Shown one piece after another: positions 1 to 4,865 of a stretch of DNA of 5,160 nt; the first letter of the stretch is position 1, and every line of letters begins with the position of its first letter. The stretch comes from Candidatus Wildermuthbacteria bacterium RIFCSPHIGHO2_12_FULL_40_12 (lineage in GTDB: Bacteria > Patescibacteriota > Minisyncoccia > Minisyncoccales > 2-12-FULL-40-12). The position numbers and the translations under genes were made by a program. The stretch spans positions 1-5,160 of the forward strand of contig MHUC01000038.1 in the NCBI GenBank assembly GCA_001823315.1. The letters are read 5' to 3'. The notes under the pieces were generated by a model. The model saw only the letters and a list, made by a program, of their open reading frames with translations, was not told where the DNA came from and searched no databases.

Positions 1-1
1 T

Positions 2-1006
2 TGGATAAGGTTAAGAGGTAATTTTCACGGTGTTTGGATAGAAGATGTTGCAGCGCCAGATCCAGATGAATTTCGTAACTGGGCATGGGGTAGTGATGAT
101 GCGTCCGGCGTTGCGCTAGAGGGAGATGAGGTTATTGGTTGGATTAGTTTTAATAGATTGAATTGCGACGCTAATCGTGATGGATTTTCCGATGGGACAC
201 CTCCCGGATGTCCTTCTATTGGTACTTCAGTCTCTGATTATAAAGTGATGACCACTTTCGCGCCGACTATTAATACTGCGCCAACAGTCACTAATTTAAC
301 CGAATCAGCCCCGAATTATTGCGTTACGGGGTCTCAGCGTTTTCTTTCATTTACTATTCAAGACGATCCCGGGGATCAAGTTTCGTATACAACCGAAGAT
401 GGTTTTGGCAATAAAATTGATGCCTGTTCTGGTTCTGTAAACATTCCTTCTGATGGCCAATATACCGTTAACTGCGCGCCCACTTTAAATTGGGGATTAA
501 CCTATAACTGGACAGTCATAGCGATGGATCAAGATGGGCTTAGTTCTGTGTTGGTAAGTTGCAGCGATTACGGAGCATGTTTTACAATGCCGCCTCACGC
601 GTATCCTGACGTTAATTTTGAATGGGATCCGTTAGATCCTTCCATAGGGCAAAGAGTTCAATTTTGTTCAGTAGTTGGCAGTATATCTGATGATGAGGAC
701 GGAGACATCCTTACTCCGCCCTATACCTACAATTGCTTACCAGTGAATCCTACGGTCTGTTATGATGTCGGTGGTTCGAGCGATGACGGAAGTAAATGTC
801 TTAGTTTTTCGTGGGTAATCCCAGATTTCGCATACGGTCCATTGTCTGGGAGTAATTTTAGAAACCCTTACGGTAGTTTTAATGTTTCTGGCGCTAAAGA
901 TATTACCCTTACGGTCACCGACAAAAGCAATCAATTTTGCTCCCTTACTAAGCCGCTTCTTGGTGAACTACCTTTGCCAGAATGGAAAGAGATAACACCA
1001 TTCTAA
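2..1006 (+). CDS. Surface/exported protein with GWISFN motif, Fn3-like and PKD-like domains (5' partial)
   Basis: The frame is open from base 2 to the TAA at 1004-1006, so only the last 334 residues are visible and the true start and any signal peptide lie upstream. Visible residues about 20-90 carry a 'NWAWGSDD...VIGWISFNRLNCD' segment, a pattern I associate with Parcubacterial surface proteins, which often repeat it. An Asp-rich loop (DANRDGFSDG, residues 56-65) resembles calcium-binding loops of dockerin or thrombospondin type-3 repeats. Residues about 91-190 look like an Fn3-type beta domain (begins NTAPTVTNLT; contains LTYNWTVIAMDQDG). Residues about 202-322 look like a PKD domain (begins PDVNFEW; contains LSFSWVIPDF and DITLTVTD). 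The visible part has 12 cysteines, suggesting disulfides outside the cytoplasm. No sorting motif or C-terminal membrane helix is seen. A role at the cell surface (adhesion or binding) is inference; the ligand is unknown. Confidence 0.75.
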   Translation, partial: WIRLRGNFHGVWIEDVAAPDPDEFRNWAWGSDDASGVALEGDEVIGWISFNRLNCDANRDGFSDGTPPGCPSIGTSVSDYKVMTTFAPTINTAPTVTNLTESAPNYCVTGSQRFLSFTIQDDPGDQVSYTTEDGFGNKIDACSGSVNIPSDGQYTVNCAPTLNWGLTYNWTVIAMDQDGLSSVLVSCSDYGACFTMPPHAYPDVNFEWDPLDPSIGQRVQFCSVVGSISDDEDGDILTPPYTYNCLPVNPTVCYDVGGSSDDGSKCLSFSWVIPDFAYGPLSGSNFRNPYGSFNVSGAKDITLTVTDKSNQFCSLTKPLLGELPLPEWKEITPF

Positions 1007-1011
1007 TAATA

Positions 1012-1046
1012 TAGAAGATAGAAAATAGAAAGTAGAAAATAGAAGA
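1012..1046. repeat. Five 7-bp tandem units (TAGAARA/G type) between the surface-protein gene and secA
   Basis: The units read tagaaga, tagaaaa, tagaaag, tagaaaa, tagaaga, starting six bases after the stop codon at 1006; an A/G-rich degenerate tail runs on to about 1053. It lies just before the terminator hairpin at 1056. The 7-bp period is the same as in the three tracts inside secA, although the unit sequence differs. Confidence 0.8.
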
Positions 1047-1055
1047 AAAGAAATG

Positions 1056-1087
1056 GAGAAAGGACGCGAATGCGTCTCTTTCTTTTT
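1056..1087 (+). terminator. Intrinsic terminator of the surface-protein gene
   Basis: The inner stem GACGC (1063-1067) pairs with GCGTC (1072-1076) around a GAAT loop. With T1077 bulged out, the stem continues: 1057-1062 pairs with 1078-1083, and G1056 can wobble-pair with T1084. A T run (1083-1087) overlaps the stem end and follows it. This is a standard rho-independent shape and separates the upstream gene from secA, so secA needs its own promoter. Confidence 0.75.
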
Positions 1088-1100
1088 CGTGTTAAAAGCG

Positions 1101-1106
1101 TAAAAT
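1101..1106 (+). promoter_or_regulatory. Possible -10 box of secA (TAAAAT)
   Basis: TAAAAT ends seven bases before the secA ATG at 1114, downstream of the terminator at 1056-1087. No good -35 hexamer is seen 16-18 bases upstream; that stretch is the T-rich terminator tail. No Shine-Dalgarno at normal spacing is seen (the AGG at 1109-1111 is too close to the ATG). If this box is used, transcription would begin at or next to the ATG, giving a leaderless mRNA as proposed for the gene at 4044. Confidence 0.35.
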
Positions 1107-1113
1107 ACAGGTT

Positions 1114-3714
1114 ATGAGTTTATTAAACAAAATTTTCGGCGACGCGAACGAAAAATATCTCAAAAGTTTGCAGCCGATTGTCGCTAAAATCAATTTTTTT
1201 GAAGAAGGATTCAAGAGTTTTTCCAAAGAACAACTAAAGGAAAGAACTTCGGAATTCAAGTCGAGAATCGCCAAGGGAGAAAAACCGGATAATATCTTGC
1301 CAGAGGCCTTTGCTTTGGTTCGGGAAGCCGCTAAAAGAACTTTAAATCAACGGCATTTCGATATGCAACTTGCCGGCGGAATCGTTTTGCATCAAGGAAG
1401 AATCGCGGAAATGAAGACCGGAGAAGGAAAAACTTTAACCGCCACTTTGGCGCTTTACTTAAACGCTCTGGAGGGAAAAGGTTGCCATTTGGTAACGGTC
1501 AACGATTATCTGGCGAAAAGAGATACTGTTTGGATGGGACAGATATATGACGTGCTTGGTCTTTCGACAGGATGCATCGTTCATGACGCGGCTTTTGTTT
1601 ACGATTCGGAGTACAATACAGAATCCCAGCCCTCAAATCTCAAAACTCAAAATAACAGTCGGGAATTTAGGATGGGCGAACAAGACAAAGAAAGAGACGA
1701 GACCGGAAGTTTCAAGGTTGTAGAGAGCTATTTAAGGCCGGTTTCCAGAAAAGAAGCTTACGCGGCAGATATTACTTATGGAACCAATAACGAGTTTGGC
1801 TTTGATTATTTGCGAGACAACATGGTGTATGGTTTGGAGCAAAAATCGCAGCGTGATTTCCACTACGCCATAGTTGATGAAGTTGATTCAATCTTGATTG
1901 ACGAGGCCAGAACGCCTCTAATTATTTCCGCGCCCGATCAAGAAAGTTCCAAATGGTATCAAGAATTTTCCCGAATCGTGCCAAAACTTAATCCAAAGGA
2001 AGATTATGAGATTGATGAGAAAATGAGGGCCATTTCTCTGACAGAATCTGGTATAAGCCGGATTGAAAAAATTTTAGGGTCGCAGAATATCTATGAGGAA
2101 AAAGGGATTAAGTATTTGCATCATTTAGAGCAGGCGTTAAGGGCTCAAGCCATAAATCCCGCCGACCAAAAGCCCTTATTTGCCAAAGATCGGGACTACA
2201 TAGTTAAAAACGGCAACGTTATTATTATAGACGAGTTTACCGGAAGATTGATGCCGGGTCGCCGCTGGTCGGGAGGTTTGCATCAGGCAATTGAAGCGAA
2301 AGAAGGTGTTCAGGTTCAGCCGGAAAGTTTAACTCTGGCTTCTATCACTTTTCAGAACTTGTTCAGGATGTACAAAAAACTGGCCGGAATGACCGGAACC
2401 GCCGCTACCTCTGCGGAAGAATTTCATAAGGTTTATAATTTGGAAGCGGTCATTATTCCTACCAATAAACCAATGATAAGGGCGGATTTGCAGGATTTAA
2501 TTTTTAAGACAGAGCAAGGAAAACTGGAAGCTGTTGTAAAAGAAATTAAAGAAAGAAACAAAAAAGGCCAGCCGGTTTTAGTGGGAACAAGATCGGTTGA
2601 AAAAAACGAGTACTTGGGAAAACTTTTGGAAAGAGAGGGAATTCTTCATCAAATTTTAAACGCCAAGAACCATGAGAGAGAAGGCCAAATTATTGCCCAA
2701 GCAGGAAGAATGGGAGTCGTTACCATAGCTACCAATATGGCTGGTCGAGGAGTTGATATAATGCTTGGCGGTTATGCGCCAAGCAATGTCAAATCTCAAA
2801 ACTCAAATTTCAAAACTGAAGAAAGTGAAGAGTATCAAGAATGGAAAGAAGAACACGAAAAAGTAGTATCTTTGGGAGGACTTCACGTTATTGGCACGGA
2901 GCGCCACGAAGCCAGACGCACCGATAATCAGCTTCGGGGCAGGACCGGAAGACAGGGGGACGCTGGTTCGTCGCAGTTTTTCGTTTCTTTGGAAGATGAC
3001 TTGATGAGGATTTTCGGCGGCGACAGAATAAAAGCCATAATGGAAACATTAAAAATCCCCGAAGATCAGCCGATTGAAGCAAAAATGATTTCCGGCGTCA
3101 TCGAGTCGGCCCAATCCAAAATCGAAGGAATGAATTTTGACGCAAGAAAGCATTTATTGGATTACGACGATGTCTTGAATAAGCACCGGGAAATTATTTA
3201 CAAGAAAAGAAAAGAAATGATGGAAATTGAAAATTGGAAATTGAAAATTGAAAGTTGGATGAAGAATGACAATGAAAAAAAAGCGCTTGAAGAAAAAGCA
3301 AAAGAGCTGGGCGATAATTTTAGTTCAGTTGCCAGATTCGTCGCCTTGAGGACTCTCGATGCGCTTTGGATGAGTCATTTGGAAAATATGGATTCTTTGC
3401 GCGACTCCGTAAGATTAAGGGCTTATGGCCAGCAGGATCCTTTGGTAGAGTACAAGTCGGAATCCCATAAAATGTTTAAAGATTTGCTTTCGGTCATTGA
3501 GACGAATATCGCGCAGACGATTATAAGAGTCGGTTTGTCTCAAAATCCATCTATCGTCAGACAAAATCAATCAGTCGTTTCTTCTGGCGCGAAAAACAAA
3601 ATTGGCAGAAATGATCCTTGTCCATGCGGAGCGATTAATCCAGCAACCAATCAAGTTTATAAATATAAGAAATGCGGGATGGTAAGCGCACCATATCATA
3701 AAGGACAAAAATAG
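1114..3714 (+). CDS. secA: Preprotein translocase ATPase SecA
   Basis: SecA is the ATPase that drives unfolded preproteins through the SecYEG channel at the inner face of the membrane. The 866-aa product starts MSLLNKIFGD, a typical SecA start; an in-frame TAA at 1093-1095 leaves this ATG as the only reasonable choice. Walker A is MKTGEGKT (100-107) and the DEAD-type Walker B is DEVD (255-258), followed by SILIDEARTPLIIS. KLAGMTGTAAT lies at 422-432, TIATNMAGRGVDI at 537-549 and QLRGRTGRQGDAGSS at 606-620. The preprotein cross-linking domain spans roughly 260-385, and the helical scaffold starts near 670 (NFDARKHLLDYDDVLNKHREI). Unusual points: an insertion of about 48 residues relative to E. 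coli at about 157-210; a helical wing domain some 55 residues shorter than in E. coli (about 703-743); three tracts encoded by 7-bp repeats; and a C-terminal SEC-C zinc motif (C836, C838, C854) with an extended loop and no Cys/His at 855. All ATPase motifs are intact, so the protein is probably functional. Confidence 0.97.
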   Translation: MSLLNKIFGDANEKYLKSLQPIVAKINFFEEGFKSFSKEQLKERTSEFKSRIAKGEKPDNILPEAFALVREAAKRTLNQRHFDMQLAGGIVLHQGRIAEMKTGEGKTLTATLALYLNALEGKGCHLVTVNDYLAKRDTVWMGQIYDVLGLSTGCIVHDAAFVYDSEYNTESQPSNLKTQNNSREFRMGEQDKERDETGSFKVVESYLRPVSRKEAYAADITYGTNNEFGFDYLRDNMVYGLEQKSQRDFHYAIVDEVDSILIDEARTPLIISAPDQESSKWYQEFSRIVPKLNPKEDYEIDEKMRAISLTESGISRIEKILGSQNIYEEKGIKYLHHLEQALRAQAINPADQKPLFAKDRDYIVKNGNVIIIDEFTGRLMPGRRWSGGLHQAIEAKEGVQVQPESLTLASITFQNLFRMYKKLAGMTGTAATSAEEFHKVYNLEAVIIPTNKPMIRADLQDLIFKTEQGKLEAVVKEIKERNKKGQPVLVGTRSVEKNEYLGKLLEREGILHQILNAKNHEREGQIIAQAGRMGVVTIATNMAGRGVDIMLGGYAPSNVKSQNSNFKTEESEEYQEWKEEHEKVVSLGGLHVIGTERHEARRTDNQLRGRTGRQGDAGSSQFFVSLEDDLMRIFGGDRIKAIMETLKIPEDQPIEAKMISGVIESAQSKIEGMNFDARKHLLDYDDVLNKHREIIYKKRKEMMEIENWKLKIESWMKNDNEKKALEEKAKELGDNFSSVARFVALRTLDALWMSHLENMDSLRDSVRLRAYGQQDPLVEYKSESHKMFKDLLSVIETNIAQTIIRVGLSQNPSIVRQNQSVVSSGAKNKIGRNDPCPCGAINPATNQVYKYKKCGMVSAPYHKGQK
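1633..1653. repeat. 7-bp repeat tract within secA, copy 1
   Basis: Three units (tcaaatc, tcaaaac, tcaaaat) encode residues 174-180, SNLKTQN, in the variable insertion ahead of KEAYAADITYG. Bases 1633-1651 are identical to 2789-2807 in the same gene. This copy begins at codon position 1, whereas the second begins at codon position 2, so the match is at the DNA level and not a conserved peptide. Confidence 0.8.
2789..2816. repeat. 7-bp repeat tract within secA, copy 2
   Basis: Four units (tcaaatc, tcaaaac, tcaaatt, tcaaaac) form two 14-bp copies with one mismatch. They encode about residues 559-567 (VKSQNSNFK), in the naturally variable loop between NMAGRGVDIMLGG and GGLHVIGTERHE. Its first 19 bases match copy 1 exactly but are read in another frame. 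Confidence 0.8.
3222..3256. repeat. 7-bp repeat tract within secA, wing-domain site
   Basis: The 14-mer ggaaattgaaaatt occurs exactly twice in tandem (3222-3235 and 3236-3249), followed by a fifth 7-bp unit gaaagtt. It encodes EIENWKLKIESW (704-715). Three 7-bp units equal seven codons, so the peptide also repeats every seven residues (E/K, I/I, E/E, N/S, W/W). It lies where the SecA helical wing domain should be. Confidence 0.8.
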
Positions 3715-3735
3715 GGTTCGACCGAAGTCGAACCC
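3707..3735 (-). terminator. Intrinsic terminator reading on the minus strand, overlapping the 3' end of secA
   Basis: A perfect 9-bp stem (3714-3722 with 3727-3735) encloses a four-base loop. Read on the minus strand the loop is TTCG closed by C-G, the very stable UUCG tetraloop, and the hairpin is followed by TATTTTTG (3713-3706), a good U-tract. Read on the plus strand it is followed by CCTTAACT, so it is a poor terminator for secA. The first base of the stem is the last base of the secA stop codon. The orientation points to a transcript arriving from the right on the minus strand, although a bidirectional role cannot be excluded. Confidence 0.6.
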
Positions 3736-3993
3736 CTTAACTATGAAGATGGGAGGGGCAGGGAGCCCCTATTAGAGGGTTCTATGTTGTATATTTTGTA
3801 CTCTGCTTATAACATAGCACAATACGCATTGAAAACAACAGAAGATGGTAATCTACATACATATATTGCACCTTTCAGATAGTATAGAGGCGTATGAAAA
3901 AATTAGAGGACTGTCCTCCGTTTGCTTACTATCCAAGACAAGCGAAGCATGATCACATACTGTTCCACGGGGCGGGGACTCGCATAGCGAGCC
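3707..3993 (-). ncRNA. Putative structured minus-strand RNA, about 285 nt, family not recognised
   Basis: No convincing protein gene lies in the about 330 bases between secA and 4044. On the minus strand a TATAAT box (4005-4000) would start an RNA near 3993, and the UUCG hairpin with its U-tract would end it near 3707. The proposed RNA opens with GGCTCGC-TAT-GCGAG-T-CC, a hairpin with one bulge (3993-3976). Other stems are 3933-3927 with 3884-3878 (7 bp) around a small hairpin (3918-3914 with 3910-3906), 3817-3808 with 3791-3782 (10 bp, one non-Watson-Crick position) and 3770-3765 with 3759-3754 (6 bp). Stems alone do not show the strand. I do not recognise 6S, SRP, tmRNA or RNase P RNA, and no -35 box is clear. 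It could also be decayed sequence. Confidence 0.3.
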
Positions 3994-3999
3994 ATAGAG

Positions 4000-4005
4000 A
4001 TTATA
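4000..4005 (-). promoter_or_regulatory. Possible minus-strand -10 box (TATAAT) for the putative RNA
   Basis: The plus strand reads ATTATA, giving an exact TATAAT on the minus strand, followed by CTCTAT and then the GGCTCGC that opens the first hairpin of the proposed RNA. No convincing -35 element is found 16-18 bases upstream on the minus strand (about 4022-4029), and a chance TATAAT is common in AT-rich DNA. It lies five bases from the -35 box of the plus-strand promoter at 4010. Confidence 0.3.
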
Positions 4006-4008
4006 TCT

Positions 4009-4019
4009 ATTGAGTCAAT
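4009..4019. promoter_or_regulatory. Short dyad over the -35 box, possible operator (ATTGA-G-TCAAT)
   Basis: Perfect 5-bp inverted arms surround a single central base. The dyad covers the TTGAGT -35 hexamer of the plus promoter and lies just upstream of the minus-strand TATAAT, so a bound protein could affect both. A dyad this short can occur by chance. Confidence 0.25.
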
Positions 4020-4037
4020 CGTTGTATTCGTTATAAT
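4010..4037 (+). promoter_or_regulatory. Sigma70-type promoter of the 4044/4391 gene pair
   Basis: TTGAGT (4010-4015), a 16-base spacer and an exact TATAAT (4032-4037). Six bases separate the -10 box from the ATG at 4044, so the predicted transcription start coincides with the start codon. The mRNA would then be leaderless, consistent with no Shine-Dalgarno in front of the gene. Confidence 0.65.
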
Positions 4038-4043
4038 GTCATT

Positions 4044-4394
4044 ATGTCAATCAAAATACTTCGAGAACCAATTACAAAGGAAGAATTAAGAAAGATTGCC
4101 TTAGAAGGGTTCGGCGATTTAGTTAAAGCGGTAGTGGATACAGAAAAAGAGATCATGGCTATTAGCGGAGAGCTTCATGCGGATGAGGAGGTTTTGCTTA
4201 TGGAGCAGGAAGAGTCAAAAAGAGAATATACTTGGGGTATTAATTTGTATCCGGAAAAAAATGGAGATGATTTTATAGAATTTGATTCCGTAATTAACCT
4301 CAAGCCGAGTTTTGGCAATAGGTCTCGGGGAGTAGAAGATCCAAAAATACGAGAGAAAATTAAACAAATAGTAGGAAAACTGGTTTTATCATGA
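4044..4394 (+). CDS. DUF5674-like protein of unknown function
   Basis: The 116-aa product matches my memory of the DUF5674 family in its order of motifs: an N-terminal helix (ITKEELRKIALEGFGDLVKAVVD), the core EIMAISGELHADEEVLL, then WGINLYP, IEFDSVINLKPS and the C-terminal GNRSRGVEDPKIREKIKQIV. The length is about what I expect for a single-domain member. The biochemical role of the family is unknown to me. There is no signal peptide or membrane segment, so it is probably cytoplasmic. The ATG at 4044 is chosen because it follows a strong -10 box by six bases and the family motif starts directly after it. The stop overlaps the next gene's start (ATGA, 4391-4394), which suggests translational coupling in a two-gene operon. 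Confidence 0.75.
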   Translation: MSIKILREPITKEELRKIALEGFGDLVKAVVDTEKEIMAISGELHADEEVLLMEQEESKREYTWGINLYPEKNGDDFIEFDSVINLKPSFGNRSRGVEDPKIREKIKQIVGKLVLS

Positions 4395-4717
4395 AGATTC
4401 TTTTTCACAAAGAATTGGTCTCGGGCAAGTGGTTTAAATTATCTTTGGCGGAGCAGTTGGCCAATATTGGCAGCGAAGTAAGCAGGGCGAACCGATGGCA
4501 GGGTAAAGACGAGAAACTGTTTCAGGGCGCAATATATCGGGCCCTTGAGCTATTTGATTTAACGATGGGGGATGCTCGTTGGCATGGCAGGTTAAGAGAA
4601 ATAGCAAGAGTCAGGGAGATTTTTTGCGATGCGGTTTTTGGGGGCAGAGAATACAAAAGCTCATTTCAAGACATCATTCGTTATTTCGATCAGTTTGCTT
4701 TTGCTGCCAGAAAATGA
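4391..4717 (+). CDS. Small helical protein, not recognised, coupled to the DUF5674-like gene
   Basis: The 108-aa product reads as nearly all helix: KWFKLSLAEQLANIGSEVSRA (14-34), then LFQGAIYRALELFDLTMGD (43-61), then RWHGRLREIARVREIFCDAVFGG (63-85), then a last helix DIIRYFDQFAFAAR (94-107). It is rich in Arg, Leu and Ala and has no signal peptide or transmembrane segment. I have the impression of similar uncharacterised proteins in other CPR and some other bacteria, but I cannot assign a family or function. The ATG at 4391 overlaps the preceding TGA by the ATGA arrangement, with only a weak, distant AGGA (4373-4376), so translation by re-initiation is likely. A terminator follows 29 bases after the stop. 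A toxin-antitoxin or complex-forming pair is possible, but nothing in the sequence shows it. Confidence 0.8.
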   Translation: MKILFHKELVSGKWFKLSLAEQLANIGSEVSRANRWQGKDEKLFQGAIYRALELFDLTMGDARWHGRLREIARVREIFCDAVFGGREYKSSFQDIIRYFDQFAFAARK

Positions 4718-4746
4718 ATTTAGATTAGTCGGAAAGAAAGAAAAAT

Positions 4747-4778
4747 AAGATTACCATTCGGTAGTCTTTTTTCTTTTT
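4747..4778 (+). terminator. Intrinsic terminator of the 4044/4391 operon
   Basis: A 9-bp stem (4747-4755 with 4760-4768, one G-T pair at 4751/4764) encloses an ATTC loop. It is followed by a T run (4767-4772) and, after one C, five more T. It ends the two-gene unit and separates it from secD. Confidence 0.85.
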
Positions 4779-4806
4779 CCCTATGTATTTATTAAGCTTT
4801 TTATTG

Positions 4807-4812
4807 TATAAT
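4807..4812 (+). promoter_or_regulatory. Possible -10 box of secD (TATAAT)
   Basis: An exact TATAAT sits 53 bases before the secD start, downstream of the terminator at 4747-4778. No good -35 hexamer is seen at 16-18 bases. Transcription would start near 4819, giving a leader of about 47 bases that is extremely T-rich (4820-4860) and has no clear Shine-Dalgarno. Confidence 0.4.
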
Positions 4813-4865
4813 CCTGTATTGTTTCTAAGTTTTTAATTTTTTAGAATTTTAGGTTTTTACTATAA

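Noticed and set aside
158..1006. TTG at 158 as the start of the first gene
   Set aside because: The frame is open to base 2 and the upstream residues form the first part of the GWISFN segment, so the gene begins outside the window.
737..1274. Minus-strand frames at 737-934 and 1092-1274
   Set aside because: Both are antisense to clearly coding plus-strand sequence (surface protein and secA start) and have no recognisable product.
1633..2816. CRISPR-like or transposon-end interpretation of the 19-bp repeat
   Set aside because: There are only two copies over 1.1 kb within one intact gene, with no spacers, no target-site duplication and no transposase.
2888..3082. 64-aa open frame on the minus strand
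   Set aside because: It lies wholly within the most conserved part of secA and its translation shows no family features.
3714..3735. tRNA or tmRNA 3' end because of GGTTCGA
   Set aside because: The sequence is a perfect hairpin with no acceptor stem, anticodon arm or CCA context around it.
3714..3740. The 9-bp hairpin as the terminator of secA on the plus strand
   Set aside because: On the plus strand it is followed by CCTTAACT, not a T run; the T-tract exists only in the minus orientation.
3743..3775. 10-residue plus-strand open frame MKMGGAGSPY
   Set aside because: No ribosome binding site or promoter was found, and it coincides with a hairpin; there is nothing to separate it from chance.
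3866..3918. RNase P RNA on the minus strand, from GAGGACAGTCC and a later TGAAAGGTGCAATA
   Set aside because: One looks like the conserved GAGGAAAGTCC and the other loosely like a second rnpB region, but the first is part of a small local palindrome and the other conserved blocks (such as AGAGTAACGG and the ACAGAA...GGCTTA end) are absent.
4175..4408. 77-aa open frame on the minus strand
   Set aside because: It is antisense to the DUF5674-like gene and is explained by that gene's codon pattern.
4820..4851. 8-bp periodicity in the T-rich leader of secD
   Set aside because: The units are degenerate (tgtttcta, agttttta, atttttta, gaatttta) and nearly all T, so simple composition can explain it.
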